Source of the DNA: Prevotella sp. | Lineage (GTDB): Bacteria > Bacteroidota > Bacteroidia > Bacteroidales > Bacteroidaceae | Assembly (NCBI GenBank): GCA_021636625.1 | Contig: JAJWLX010000011.1 | Span: forward strand, 1-64,000 | Direction: 5' to 3' | DNA: 64,000 nucleotides | Shown here: positions 41,060 to 50,387 of the stretch, in pieces | How positions within the stretch are numbered: position 1 is the first letter of the stretch | Layout of the letters: each line of letters begins with the position of its first letter | Program-made: the position numbers and the translations under genes | Notes under the pieces: model-generated | Told to the model about the DNA's origin: nothing | Databases searched by the model: none | Seen by the model: the letters and a program-made list of their open reading frames with translations, nothing else

Positions 41060-42705
41060 AAAGAATAAATATGATCATGATGGGACTGATGCTGGGTGCA
41101 TCATCCCTCTTCGCTCAGCCAGGCTCTGTACAGAAAGCCGCTAAGAGCGTATTTACACTCACCACCTTCAACAAGGATGGTAACATCATTTCTTCTACAC
41201 AAGGTGTATTTATTGATAACAAGGGAACGGCTATCGGTACCTTCAAACCGTTTATCGGTGCTGTGAAGGCTACCATCGTGGATGCCAGCGGAAAATCGAT
41301 GGACGTGGATGCTATCCTCGGTGCCGATGAACTTTACGATGTGGCTAAGTTCAGAGTATTGGGTAATACTACGGCTGCCAACATTGCTACAGCAGAATCA
41401 CCTGCGGGCAGCAAGGTTTGGCTCGTTCCTTATTCTATCAAGAAGTCACCTTTCCAGCAGGAGGATATCGCAAGCGTTGAGAAGTTTAAGGAAACTTACA
41501 ATTACTACATCTTCTCCAACACCGTACCCGACAATGCAGTGGGTTGCCCATTCGTCAACAAAAACGGTCAGGTGATTGGTATCATGCATAGCAACGGTCA
41601 GGTAACTGCCATTGATGCCAATTATGCCAAGGAGTTGAAGGTGACAGGTCTTTCCACACTGGATGCAGCCCTTCGCGAAACAGGCATCCGTACCGCTCTT
41701 CCTGATACCGAACAGGAGGCGATTACGATGATGACGCTCAATAAGTCTCAAGTGTCCCGCGACATCTATACCAAGTATGCAGATGAGTTTATGACAAAGT
41801 TCCCTGCTTCAGCATTCGGCTATAAGGAAAAAGCAACTCTTCTTGTGGATAAGAACGAGTTTGCCGAGGCAGCCAAATGTATGGAAGAAGGAATCAAGAA
41901 ATCTTCTGCCAAGGATGAAGCCCACTCCAATTATTCTGATGTCATCTATCAGAAACTGATCTATAAGGGTGATTCTGCCTATACAGTCTGGACTTACGAC
42001 AAGGCGATAGAAGAGGCACAGAAGGCATACGCCATCAATGCCAATCCTGTATATCAGCATCAGGAAGCACGTATCATCTTTACCAAGGGTAATTATCAGA
42101 AGGCATACGATATGTTCATAGCCCTGACCAAGACTTCGGTCAAGAACCCGGAAATCTTCCTGGAGGCAGCTCAGGCTAAGATTCAGCTCAAGGCTCCAGC
42201 TACAGAGATCAAGGTCTTGCTGGACAGTGCAGTCAATGAGGCTAAGAATTCGGGCACGATGGCTGGTCCTTACTATCTGGCTCGTGGTGATTTCCAGGCG
42301 GAACAGGGAGAGTATCGTAGTGCTATAGCCGACTACAATATGTATGATTCGATTGTACGTCCTGTTAATCCTGCATTTTTCTATGCAAGATACAAGGCTG
42401 AGACCAAGTTGCGCATGTGGCAGCCAGCGCTGATAGATATTGCCCGTACCTGCTACCTCGCTCCTAACGAGCCTACCTATTTTGCAGAATGGGCTAGTCT
42501 TGACTTACGTGTGAAGCGATATGCAGAAGGCATCAGTGCAGCCAAGCATTGCATAGAGATTGCTCCAGAATATGCCGATGGCTATCTCCTCCTCGGTTTG
42601 CTCCAGATGGAGAACAAGCAGAAGGAAGAGGCTCGCAAGAACCTGGAAAAAGCAAAGGAACTGGGAGATACCCGTGCTGAGGGTTATCTCAAGAAACTGA
42701 AATAA
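41056..42705 (+). CDS. Secreted TPR protein with inactive trypsin-like domain
   Basis: 549 residues with a signal peptide (cleavage after LFA, near 20). Residues ~25-190 follow the HtrA/trypsin fold (TLTTFNKDGNIISSTQGVFI, ADELYDVAKFRVL, CPFVNKNGQVIGIMHSNG), but the catalytic positions are lost: the loop corresponding to GNSGGP reads NAVGCP, and no His follows the first beta-hairpin. From ~220 on are tetratricopeptide repeats (AKCMEEGIKKS, AIEEAQKAYAINANPVYQ, SAIADYNMYDS, GYLLLGLLQMENKQKEEA). It is probably a periplasmic scaffold, not a protease. It is coupled to recN by a 4-nt overlap. Confidence 0.82.
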   Translation: MKRINMIMMGLMLGASSLFAQPGSVQKAAKSVFTLTTFNKDGNIISSTQGVFIDNKGTAIGTFKPFIGAVKATIVDASGKSMDVDAILGADELYDVAKFRVLGNTTAANIATAESPAGSKVWLVPYSIKKSPFQQEDIASVEKFKETYNYYIFSNTVPDNAVGCPFVNKNGQVIGIMHSNGQVTAIDANYAKELKVTGLSTLDAALRETGIRTALPDTEQEAITMMTLNKSQVSRDIYTKYADEFMTKFPASAFGYKEKATLLVDKNEFAEAAKCMEEGIKKSSAKDEAHSNYSDVIYQKLIYKGDSAYTVWTYDKAIEEAQKAYAINANPVYQHQEARIIFTKGNYQKAYDMFIALTKTSVKNPEIFLEAAQAKIQLKAPATEIKVLLDSAVNEAKNSGTMAGPYYLARGDFQAEQGEYRSAIADYNMYDSIVRPVNPAFFYARYKAETKLRMWQPALIDIARTCYLAPNEPTYFAEWASLDLRVKRYAEGISAAKHCIEIAPEYADGYLLLGLLQMENKQKEEARKNLEKAKELGDTRAEGYLKKLK

Positions 42706-42783
42706 CCAGATTAATTGAAATAACAAAATTGAAGGTGGTAATAATTGCCCTTTCAAACGCCCTGAAAGGGCAGAAGCTCATAG

Positions 42784-42808
42784 CCCAGGGTGTTACCCTG
42801 GGTTTTTT
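42784..42808 (+). terminator. Intrinsic terminator after the dnaN-recN run
   Basis: CCCAGGGT-gtt-ACCCTGGG then TTTTTT. A further inverted pair, GCCCTTTCA (42747-42755) with TGAAAGGGC (42763-42771), lies just before it. Similar CGCCCTGAAAGG sequence recurs at 48563-48614. Confidence 0.85.
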
Positions 42809-42924
42809 GTTGCTTTAGCTCTGCGCGCTGTAAGGGCAAAAGCTTTAAAAATAATCGAAGAAGATGCTCTTGCTAATAAAGAATTTACGTAATATTGAAA
42901 TAAAAGAAAAAAATATCCCAAAAT

Positions 42925-42957
42925 ATTTGGTGGATTCACAAAAAAGTATTACCTTTG
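42925..42957 (+). promoter_or_regulatory. tRNA-Arg promoter
   Basis: TTTGG near 42926-42930 and TACCTTTG at 42950-42957 give a consensus -33/-7 pair about 27 nt before the tRNA. Confidence 0.65.
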
Positions 42958-42984
42958 CACACGCTAATGAAAAATGGCAGTGTT

Positions 42985-43059
42985 GGTTCCGTAGCTCAGT
43001 TGGATTAGAGCAACAGCCTTCTAAGCTGTGGGTCTTGGGTTCGAACCCCAACGGAATCA
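42985..43059 (+). tRNA. tRNA-Arg (anticodon UCU)
   Basis: 75 nt fold as a full cloverleaf. Acceptor strands GGTTCCG (42985-42991) and CGGAATC (43052-43058) pair with one G-U, discriminator A at 43059. The D arm has TAGCTCAGTTGGATTAGAGC; the anticodon loop is CTTCTAA between ACAGC and GCTGT, giving UCU, which reads AGA and AGG. The T arm has GGGTTCGAACCCC. The CCA end is not encoded. A terminator follows at once. Confidence 0.95.
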
Positions 43060-43061
43060 CA

Positions 43062-43095
43062 AAAGTGGATTAATCGAAAGGTTAATCCACTTTTT
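43062..43095 (+). terminator. Terminator of tRNA-Arg
   Basis: AAAGTGGATTAA pairs perfectly with TTAATCCACTTT across 8 nt, then TT. Confidence 0.8.
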
Positions 43096-43189
43096 GTTTA
43101 TATATACATCGGGGTAAATACAAAAGCATTACATATTTAAAATAAAAAGGCCGATGCTATGTGCACCAGCCTTTTTAATATACTATTAT

Positions 43190-46100
43190 TTATTCTGTTA
43201 TTAGTGTAAACTCCGAACCAGAAGCATAATCCTGACCATTCTGTTCATTCAATGCACGCAGACGGAAGTAGCGAGCCTTGACAGGCTTGTTCAACATCAC
43301 CTTCTGCAGCTTGGCTGTCTTCTCAAAATGACCCTTCAAGATTGGCTCACCCCAAGTCTTGTTGTCGTTGCAGACGTAGATTTCATAATCCTTGATGCAA
43401 CCATTCAGAGAACCATCCTGGCGTGCCAGATAAGTAAAGCCCTTGATGACCTTCTGCTTGCCAGCATCGAAGTCAACCCAGTGAGGATACTTAGCCAATG
43501 TAATGGAATACATCGTATGCCAGAATGTAGAAGGATCGCCATCTACCAAGTAGGCAGCATCACCTTCATCAGGCTCCTGGCTGGAAGCAAAGGCAATCTG
43601 AAGATTAGAAGTCTGCTGATTCTGCTGCATCTTCTTCATCATCTCCTTCACCATCTCACGACCGGTAGCTGAAACCTTCACGATATTTCCAAGCTCTGAC
43701 TTCACCGCTGGACGGATGATGAATCCGAAGGTGGTAGGAGTACTGCGTACCTGATCTGGTGTCAAAGGACCACCCTGTCCACAGCTGGCACCGCCCAATC
43801 CTGTAACCTTTGCATCGAGGTGCAAGTGAGTACCGCTGCTCTTTGGCAACTGATATGGATGTGCTGCCAAAGTCAACTCCTGCTGACTCCAAGGCAATGC
43901 TGAAGCAGACATAGTACTGTCAGAGATGAATACTACACCCTGCTGGCTGTCGTTGGTAACGGCGCACCAACGTACCTCCTCGCGGTTGCCCTGTGCCTGT
44001 GGCTTAGGAAGCATGATGCCCTGTTCTGCTACCGGACTGTGGTACCAACCGATAAACTGGCTGGTCTTGCGGTCGTTATAGTTGTTGACAGGTCCGCGTC
44101 CATAATAATCATACTGGTTCAACTCGCTTGGCAATACCATAGAATAGCCGATACGAGGCAAGATGACCTTAGAACGGTTAGCACCGATGGCACTCTGCAT
44201 CTCGATAGAACCATCCTTATAGATAGTATAGATCTGGCGTGAAGTGAACTTCAGGTCAGCATCAGTCAAGGCATGCTTGTTCTTCTCGAAGTTATAGCAA
44301 GACTCTGGGTCACGGTCGCGGTTGCTGTAATTCACATCGCATCCCTCCTTACCCTGACTCTCTACAGTAAAGTCGAGCTGGTAAGTACCATTCTTCTTGG
44401 CTGTATAGTTCCAGTTCTTCACTACATGCTGCAGGTCGTACAGACCGTTCTTGAACCATGCATTGTGGTATCCGATACCGGCATCGTTGTCTGTAGGAGC
44501 ACGATATGCATCGAGCTTAGGACCATTGCCATCCTTGATGATATCCTGGCTGCCATACTTCAGGCTATAGATAGCACCGGTATTCAGGTCGAATGCCACC
44601 TGGAAGTTGCCGCCATGGATGTTGGCACGCTTAGCCGCCTTATCTACCGAAAGCTTCATCGCCTTACCGTTCTTGGCAACAGTAGCGATAGAAGGAGCTA
44701 CAACGTCAGCGCCCTTCACTCTCAACTGTTCTTCCATCTGAGGATAACCCTTGGCTGCCCAAGGCATATCCTTACCCAGAAGGAACTGAACTGTTACGAA
44801 GTACTCGCTCTTAGGATCGAGGCTTGCATAATCGTATGGCAAGGTATAGAATCCCTTCTCACGAGGACCCACGATATTCTTGGCACCCTGCAATGGCTGA
44901 TTTTTTGAAATGCAGACGCCATCCTTATAGAGAGACCATACAATCTGGTAATTCTTGAGAGGCTCGAAGTAGTTCTTGTTGAAGATTTCAATCTGTCCCT
45001 GCTTCATATCTACAGCCTTCACGCCTACATTCTGATAAACCTTCTTTACCTCATAGTACTGAGCCTTAGGTGAGAAGTCTGGGCGAAGGATACCATTCAT
45101 ACAGAACATACCATCGTTTGGCTTGTTGTCCTTACCGAAGTCACCACCGTATGCCCAGTAGGTCTTGCCGGTTACAGGATCCTGCTTGTTAAGAGCCTGG
45201 TCAACCCAGTCCCAGATAGCTCCACCCATGAAGAAATTGGTGCTCTCGATGGCATTCCAGTAATCTATCAGGTTACCGCAGGCATTACCCATAGAGTGAG
45301 CATACTCAGAGATGTGGAACGGATACTTCAGCTTGTACTTGCCCTGTACGGCTCCCTGAACCCAGGCGATGGAAGGATACTGGTTAGAACCCATATCCAC
45401 GATATCATTGTTGCGCTCATACTGAACAGGGCGGCTGGTATCATAAGCCTTGATGGCATTATAGCAATCTACGAAAGTCTTGCCAGGACCAGCCTCGTTA
45501 CCCAAACTCCAGATTACTACAGAAGGATGATTCACGGTAGCGTGTACCATCTCCATGTTTCTGGCGATATGAGCGTTGCGGAACTCAGGTACATGAGAAA
45601 GACTCTGCTTGCCATAGTAGTACTCATGGCTCTCGAGGTTAGCTTCATCCTCCAGATAGATACCATACTTATCGCAGAGATAATACCAGTAAGGTGCATC
45701 AGGATAGTGGCAGTTGCGCACATGGTTGATATTGCCACGCTTCATCAGGAAGATTTCGTTCTCCATCTGCTCGCGGGTAGCAGTATGACCTAACAGCGTA
45801 TTGTTCTCATGACGGTTGACACCCTTCAGCTTGATAGGCTGTCCGTTGAGATAGTAATATCTTCCAGCCAATCCGAACTCATCCTTCTCGGCAGGAGTCT
45901 CCTTGATTTCCACCTTTCTGAAGCCAACGATGGTAGAGAAAGTCTGAACCGTTCTGCCCTTGGCATCCTTCAATTCTCCTACCAGTGTATAACGGTAAGG
46001 AGCTTCTGCACTCCAGAGCTTCACCTTGTTGGCAGCATCGAGCGTAGTCTCCAGCATAATCTCGCCCTTGGAATTCAGTTTTCCTACGAGAGGAGTAGAA

Positions 46101-47104
46101 GCTGTAACGCCTTCCATCAGGTCATTGTCGTCGGAATAAAGACGGTTGGCATAGAGTGAATACTGCAAGGTATAACCCTTGATTGCCTTCTTGGAAAGGT
46201 TCTGCAACTGTGCCGTGATATGCAAGGTGGCATGGCTGTAGGTTTCATCCAAGTCAGGAATAGCCTTGATGTCTCTTACCTGAACCTGTGGTTTGGCAAC
46301 CAGAGCAACGGTGCGGAAGATACCAGGCAAGCGGAACATATCCTGACTCTCCAGGAAAGAACCGTCTGAATGGCGATAAACCTCTACAGATACGGTATTC
46401 TCCTCACCCTCCTTATTAAGATAAGGTGTAATGTCGAATTCAGCCAGGTTGCGTGAGTTTTTGGAGAATCCCACATACTTACCATTTATATATAGGTAGA
46501 AGAATGAATCTACACCATCGAAGTTCAGATAGATCTGCTGACCCTTCCAGTCTGCAGGAACGGAGAAGGTTCTGCGATAAGACCCCACCTCATTGCGGTT
46601 GCGATAGGTCATCCAGTCGGTAGGAGGTGTACGCATCACTCCACCCTTCCAGTCGTTCATCGGCTGCCAGGAGTGCTGGAAGATGACGCGCTGGTTAGAA
46701 TAGAGCGGATCTCCATACTTGTTGTTTCCATCTTTCTGCAGTCCTGCCAGATTCCAGTTCATAGGCACCTTGATGTCGTCCCAGTGAGAGACATCATAGT
46801 CTGTACGGTAGAAATCCTTAGGACGCTCATCAGGATTTGGAGCCCAATGGAACTTCCATAATCCATCGAGAGATTTCCAGTAAGAACTGTTTTCTGGTAA
46901 AACCTTTCTCGCCTCTTCGACATTGCGGAACGAGAAGAACCAAGCATGCGGCTGCTGCTTGTTGACAGCTACGGAATCAGGACTTTGCCACTCCCATCCC
47001 GTAGGCGCTGCCTGCTGATTGTAGAAGTAGCCTCCTAAAGTACCATCTGCCCATGCTGAAGAGCAAATGAGTCCGGTTAAAAGTAATAAATAAGTTTTCT
47101 TCAT
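43190..47104 (-). CDS. Secreted beta-galactosidase, glycoside hydrolase family 2, with F5/8-type C domain
   Basis: 1304 residues, longer than E. coli LacZ (1023). A signal peptide ends near ICSSAWA. The order is sugar-binding domain, immunoglobulin-like domains, GH2 barrel with acid/base Glu537 in WSLGNEAGPG and nucleophile near Glu600 in HISEYAHSMG, then the LacZ small-chain domain (~800-1120, with YYGRGPVNNYNDRKTSQFIG) and a C-terminal F5/8-type C or discoidin-like carbohydrate-binding domain (~1165-1304; SSQEPDEG, PSTFWHTMYS, ARYFRLRALNEQ). It should hydrolyse beta-galactosides in the periplasm or at the surface. It has its own promoter at 47139-47146. Confidence 0.93.
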   Translation of the reverse strand: MKKTYLLLLTGLICSSAWADGTLGGYFYNQQAAPTGWEWQSPDSVAVNKQQPHAWFFSFRNVEEARKVLPENSSYWKSLDGLWKFHWAPNPDERPKDFYRTDYDVSHWDDIKVPMNWNLAGLQKDGNNKYGDPLYSNQRVIFQHSWQPMNDWKGGVMRTPPTDWMTYRNRNEVGSYRRTFSVPADWKGQQIYLNFDGVDSFFYLYINGKYVGFSKNSRNLAEFDITPYLNKEGEENTVSVEVYRHSDGSFLESQDMFRLPGIFRTVALVAKPQVQVRDIKAIPDLDETYSHATLHITAQLQNLSKKAIKGYTLQYSLYANRLYSDDNDLMEGVTASTPLVGKLNSKGEIMLETTLDAANKVKLWSAEAPYRYTLVGELKDAKGRTVQTFSTIVGFRKVEIKETPAEKDEFGLAGRYYYLNGQPIKLKGVNRHENNTLLGHTATREQMENEIFLMKRGNINHVRNCHYPDAPYWYYLCDKYGIYLEDEANLESHEYYYGKQSLSHVPEFRNAHIARNMEMVHATVNHPSVVIWSLGNEAGPGKTFVDCYNAIKAYDTSRPVQYERNNDIVDMGSNQYPSIAWVQGAVQGKYKLKYPFHISEYAHSMGNACGNLIDYWNAIESTNFFMGGAIWDWVDQALNKQDPVTGKTYWAYGGDFGKDNKPNDGMFCMNGILRPDFSPKAQYYEVKKVYQNVGVKAVDMKQGQIEIFNKNYFEPLKNYQIVWSLYKDGVCISKNQPLQGAKNIVGPREKGFYTLPYDYASLDPKSEYFVTVQFLLGKDMPWAAKGYPQMEEQLRVKGADVVAPSIATVAKNGKAMKLSVDKAAKRANIHGGNFQVAFDLNTGAIYSLKYGSQDIIKDGNGPKLDAYRAPTDNDAGIGYHNAWFKNGLYDLQHVVKNWNYTAKKNGTYQLDFTVESQGKEGCDVNYSNRDRDPESCYNFEKNKHALTDADLKFTSRQIYTIYKDGSIEMQSAIGANRSKVILPRIGYSMVLPSELNQYDYYGRGPVNNYNDRKTSQFIGWYHSPVAEQGIMLPKPQAQGNREEVRWCAVTNDSQQGVVFISDSTMSASALPWSQQELTLAAHPYQLPKSSGTHLHLDAKVTGLGGASCGQGGPLTPDQVRSTPTTFGFIIRPAVKSELGNIVKVSATGREMVKEMMKKMQQNQQTSNLQIAFASSQEPDEGDAAYLVDGDPSTFWHTMYSITLAKYPHWVDFDAGKQKVIKGFTYLARQDGSLNGCIKDYEIYVCNDNKTWGEPILKGHFEKTAKLQKVMLNKPVKARYFRLRALNEQNGQDYASGSEFTLITE

Positions 47105-47138
47105 AAGTTGATGTTATTGTTTCTAATTATTTGCTTTG

Positions 47139-47146
47139 CAAAGTTA
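47139..47146 (-). promoter_or_regulatory. -7 promoter box of the GH2 gene
   Basis: Read leftward TAACTTTG, with TTTTG about 19 nt upstream, about 35 nt from the ATG. Confidence 0.65.
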
Positions 47147-47260
47147 CACTATTATTTTGAAAAGGCAAAATTGTAGCGTAGAAAAAGACAGAAAATACCC
47201 TGATTTTTGAGATCAGCCTTTAATCTTTGCCCTACCCGATGATTTTTTACACGAAAAACT

Positions 47261-47290
47261 TGGCGGAATCACAGAAAAGCTGTATCTTTG
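47261..47290 (+). promoter_or_regulatory. fucO promoter
   Basis: TTGG near 47261 and TATCTTTG at 47283-47290, about 20 nt apart; the leader to ATG 47373 is about 80 nt. Confidence 0.65.
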
Positions 47291-47372
47291 TCGCATACAA
47301 ACAATCGTATGACAATATAGATATACTAAATATATTATTAATTAATAAATTCAATCTTAAACAAAGACATTT

Positions 47373-48527
47373 ATGGTAAACAGATTCATTCTTAATGAAG
47401 TTTCCTATTTCGGTCCAGGTGCCCGCAAGGAGCTTCCTACAGTAATCGCTAGTCGTGGTTGGAAAAAAGCTTTGGTTGTAACAGACAAGGGCTTGATGAA
47501 ATTTGGCGTTGCCAAGATGGTACTCGACGTACTTGACGAGGCTAACATCGCTTACGAGGTATTTGATGACGTAAAGCCAAACCCAACAGTTTCCAATGTT
47601 ACTGCAGGTATTGAAGCTTGCAAGAAAGCAGAGGCTGACTTCATCATCGCTATCGGTGGTGGCAGTTCTATGGATACGGCAAAGGGTATCGGCGTGGTTG
47701 TTACCAACCCTGAGTTTGCCGACATCGTTTCTCTGGAGGGTGTTGCTCCTACCAAGAACAAGTGCTTGCCTATCGTTGCTCTTCCTACTACAGCTGGTAC
47801 CGCAGCAGAGACAACCATCAACTATGTGATTATCGACGAGAAGCGCCAGCAGAAGATGGTATGCGTGGATCCTAACGATATTCCTGCCGTTGCTATCGTA
47901 GATGCAGAGTTGATGTACTCTTTGCCAAAGGGTCTCACCGCTGCTACCGGTATGGATGCGATGACTCACGCTATCGAGGGCTTGATTACCAAGGCAGCTT
48001 GGGAGATGAGTGATATGTTCGAGCTCAAGGCTATCGAGATGATTCATAAGTACCTGCCTATCGCTGTGAATGATCCAACCAATCCTGAGGGTCGCAACGG
48101 TATGGCCGTAGCTCAGTATATTGCCGGAATGGCATTCTCTAATGTAGGTTTGGGCGTTGACCATGGTATGGCTCACCCAATGAGTGCCCTTCATGATGTT
48201 CCTCACGGAGTAGCATGTGCTATCCTGCTTCCTACCGTGATGCGTTTCAATATGGAGGTAAGTGTATCTAAATATGTACAGATTGCCAAGGTTGTTGGTG
48301 TTTACAAGGATGGTATGACCGACCAGGAGGCAGCAGAGGCAGCCTGCAATGCTATCGAGGAGTTGTCTAAGTTGGTAGGTATCCCACAGCATCTCAGTGA
48401 ATTGGGAATCACAGAGGCTGACATCCCTGCCCTTGCCGAGCAGGCATTCACCGATGTATGTACTCCAGGTAACCCTCGTGAGGTTTCTAAGGAGGATATC
48501 ATCGCCTTGTATCACAAGATCTTGTAA
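47373..48527 (+). CDS. fucO: Lactaldehyde reductase (iron-containing alcohol dehydrogenase)
   Basis: 384 residues, essentially the length of E. coli FucO (383). NAD-binding motif IIAIGGGSSMDTAKG is present. Iron ligands are in GMDAMTHAIEG (Asp, His) and DHGMAHPMSALHDVPHG (two His). It reduces L-lactaldehyde, formed from fucose or rhamnose, to 1,2-propanediol. No fucose isomerase, kinase or aldolase genes are nearby, so it stands apart from its usual pathway genes; broader activity on other aldehydes is possible. Confidence 0.9.
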   Translation: MVNRFILNEVSYFGPGARKELPTVIASRGWKKALVVTDKGLMKFGVAKMVLDVLDEANIAYEVFDDVKPNPTVSNVTAGIEACKKAEADFIIAIGGGSSMDTAKGIGVVVTNPEFADIVSLEGVAPTKNKCLPIVALPTTAGTAAETTINYVIIDEKRQQKMVCVDPNDIPAVAIVDAELMYSLPKGLTAATGMDAMTHAIEGLITKAAWEMSDMFELKAIEMIHKYLPIAVNDPTNPEGRNGMAVAQYIAGMAFSNVGLGVDHGMAHPMSALHDVPHGVACAILLPTVMRFNMEVSVSKYVQIAKVVGVYKDGMTDQEAAEAACNAIEELSKLVGIPQHLSELGITEADIPALAEQAFTDVCTPGNPREVSKEDIIALYHKIL

Positions 48528-48562
48528 TATAGGCTAAAGATACAATAATACTTTAATATTTT

Positions 48563-48619
48563 AATCGCCCTGAAAGGAACAAGCATAAACGATGCTTCAC
48601 CTTTCAGGGCGATTTTTTT
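48563..48619 (+). terminator. Terminator of fucO
   Basis: A 15-bp perfect stem (AATCGCCCTGAAAGG at 48563-48577 with its complement at 48600-48614) contains an inner AAGCAT...ATGCTT hairpin and ends in TTTTTTT. Confidence 0.85.
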
Positions 48620-48691
48620 ATTCATTTAATCCCTCAACTTAGGCTTTTAATTTCTTTGCTTTCATATTTTACTCCTTTCTTAAATTGCATA

Positions 48692-49027
48692 TCAAACTAA
48701 GCCATTCTTCTTCAACAAATCTGTCAATTCTTTCCCCTTTAAAGTACTCCGCTCCGATTTATCATAAATATAAAGCAAGCCGAGACCATCCTCTATATCA
48801 GCTAACACTACTGTTATAATACGGGCACCGCCACTTTTACCACTTCCTTTCGATTTGATAGCCATACGAACCTTACGCAAACCACCACCTAAATCTGCAC
48901 CCAAAGAGGGGGAAGAACTTAATTCATTCATCAATTCTTTCAAATCAGATTTTAACGACTTATAGCGCTTATTCAATCGTTTAGCTTCCCTTTCAAAAGA
49001 AGGAAACGTATATATCTTACAACTCAT
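48692..49027 (-). CDS. RelE/ParE-family toxin
   Basis: 111 residues with the compact RelE-like layout: FPSFEREAKRLNKRYKSLKS in the N-terminal helices, then LGGGLRKVRMAIKSKGSGKSGGARIITVV in the sheet (basic residues of an mRNA-interferase surface) and LLYIYDKSERSTLKGKELTD at the end. It resembles HigB/RelE proteins that cut mRNA on the ribosome. Its start overlaps the antitoxin stop by 11 nt, the usual order antitoxin then toxin. Confidence 0.88.
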   Translation of the reverse strand: MSCKIYTFPSFEREAKRLNKRYKSLKSDLKELMNELSSSPSLGADLGGGLRKVRMAIKSKGSGKSGGARIITVVLADIEDGLGLLYIYDKSERSTLKGKELTDLLKKNGLV

Positions 49028-49277
49028 TCAACACGTCCTCCAATGGTTTAAGCTCTAGCTTTCCTTCACGATAGGATTTCAGCTCATGGAGGGCATTGTC
49101 AAAACCTGATAGAATTTCGTCTTTAGTCATACAAGGCTCTTCTTGAACCATACACGCCTCATTTGCCTCTTTATTTGCAAAGAGTTTTCTTATCCTATCC
49201 AAAAGATGGATATCTTGTGTATTAAGCACCTGACGAATAATATCATTCTGTGCTGCTTGTATATTTAATGCTGTCAT
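49017..49277 (-). CDS. Antitoxin of the RelE-type module
   Basis: The start is ATG at 49275-49277 (MTALNIQAAQNDIIRQVLNT), preceded by AAGGAG at good spacing; the extension to 49316 is unsupported. 86 residues: an N-terminal dimerisation/DNA-binding part, a helical linker rich in charged residues, and C-terminal DEILSGFDNALHELKSYREG, the type of segment that wraps around RelE toxins. It should bind its own promoter (box at 49327-49334) together with the toxin. Confidence 0.85.
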   Translation of the reverse strand: MTALNIQAAQNDIIRQVLNTQDIHLLDRIRKLFANKEANEACMVQEEPCMTKDEILSGFDNALHELKSYREGKLELKPLEDVLNEL

Positions 49278-49898
49278 ACAACTCCTTTTTATTTGTTTTA
49301 AAATACCGAATATCACTTATTTCCTGCAAAAATACACAGAAGTTTTCAAAATACCAAATATTTCCAGGCAAATCTACAAAAAGGTTATTGTTTTCTTTGA
49401 TTTTCAGAGAATTATTCGCATTTTTGCATCGTTATAGGATATAAATTCTTTATATGTCAGAGATACTATATGCCCTCTCCCATCTTCCCCGCAACTCAAA
49501 ACAAAGCGCACGAGTGAGAAACAAATATATCATCAACATAGCTGACAAAGTAGTATTTGGAGCTTTAGATACTTCTAGTTCACTTGCAAACCTAACGAAA
49601 GCTGCAGAAAGAATAGGTTCTTGTACCTTTAGCAAGCGTAATAATTAGTCGTAAAGAGCAATGGAAGTTGTCGGAACATATAGGAGAAGTTGCCGGAAAG
49701 ATTAATATCTGTTTTCGGGGAAGTTAATATCTCCAGCCGCACAACACGTGTTGTGCAAGCGGAAACCAACTGCTGTGCACCAACTTATCCAGTCTTTTCC
49801 TTTCTCGTATAATCGGACAAAGCTCCTTTCCCCATTAAGCTTCTGATAATCAGAAAGTATTAATGAGTGTGAAAGGAGAATTGAATTACGAATTGTTT
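49278..49898. other. 620-bp gap: toxin-antitoxin promoter, one weak frame, one perfect palindrome
   Basis: The leftward box TATTTTTG (49327-49334) is the likely toxin-antitoxin promoter. A 64-codon rightward frame at 49454-49648 has no ribosome-binding site and no family, so I do not call it. GCACAACACGTGTTGTGC at 49739-49756 is a perfect 18-bp palindrome. I see nothing else. Confidence 0.6.
49739..49756. repeat. Perfect 18-bp palindrome
   Basis: GCACAACACGTGTTGTGC, flanked by further short CCGC/GCGG complement. It could be a protein-binding site; it has no T-tract and is not a terminator. Confidence 0.7.
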
Positions 49899-50366
49899 TT
49901 AGAATTTGGTGAAGTATAGCCTCAACATCTTAGAGCGGAGCATCATTTTATCGCCCTTGAGCTTCTCTTTGTAAAAAGCTTCTCGCAGATTATTGATACC
50001 ATAGCTTCTGATGCTGTCATTCACAACGGTTGCAGGAATATCTCCACCATTTTCTCCATGATCCTGATGCCAGTTGTTCTTGTAAGGCGAATGCAGGATC
50101 AGACTGTCACCAGTCTGTTCGAATCGGAAATAATAGCCGCGGAAACTGTACATATTCGTGGGGGTAATACTGGCACAAGATATCAGCTTATGCTGCACTC
50201 CCCAGAATACTCGTTCCTTGGAAAGGTCGAGATAGTTGCCCGTAGCCAACGTATCTACCCGTTCAAGATGCCAGAATCCATCAAGATTTCCATTATCGCT
50301 CGTCTCGATGGTACAGGAACTCACTACCAAACAGATAGCTGATATCAAATATATCATTCTTTTCAT
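49899..50366 (-). CDS. Lipocalin-like lipoprotein of unknown function
   Basis: 155 residues. The N-terminus ends in the lipobox VVSSC (Cys near 18), so it is probably lipidated and exported. GFWHLERVDTLA and RLYFTKF at the end give the beta-barrel pattern of small lipocalin-like proteins (G-x-W near the start). It follows the Wzi gene by 22 nt on the same strand, so it may be part of the polysaccharide locus. The ligand is unknown. Confidence 0.75.
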   Translation of the reverse strand: MKRMIYLISAICLVVSSCTIETSDNGNLDGFWHLERVDTLATGNYLDLSKERVFWGVQHKLISCASITPTNMYSFRGYYFRFEQTGDSLILHSPYKNNWHQDHGENGGDIPATVVNDSIRSYGINNLREAFYKEKLKGDKMMLRSKMLRLYFTKF

Positions 50367-50387
50367 AATCTTTTCTCTTTCATAAAG

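Noticed and set aside
47247..48515. 422-codon frame antisense to fucO
   Set aside because: Shadow frame; FucO has all iron and NAD motifs on the plus strand.
49454..49648. 64-codon frame in the toxin-antitoxin to lipoprotein gap
   Set aside because: No ribosome-binding site, no family pattern, and an equal-length frame exists on the other strand.
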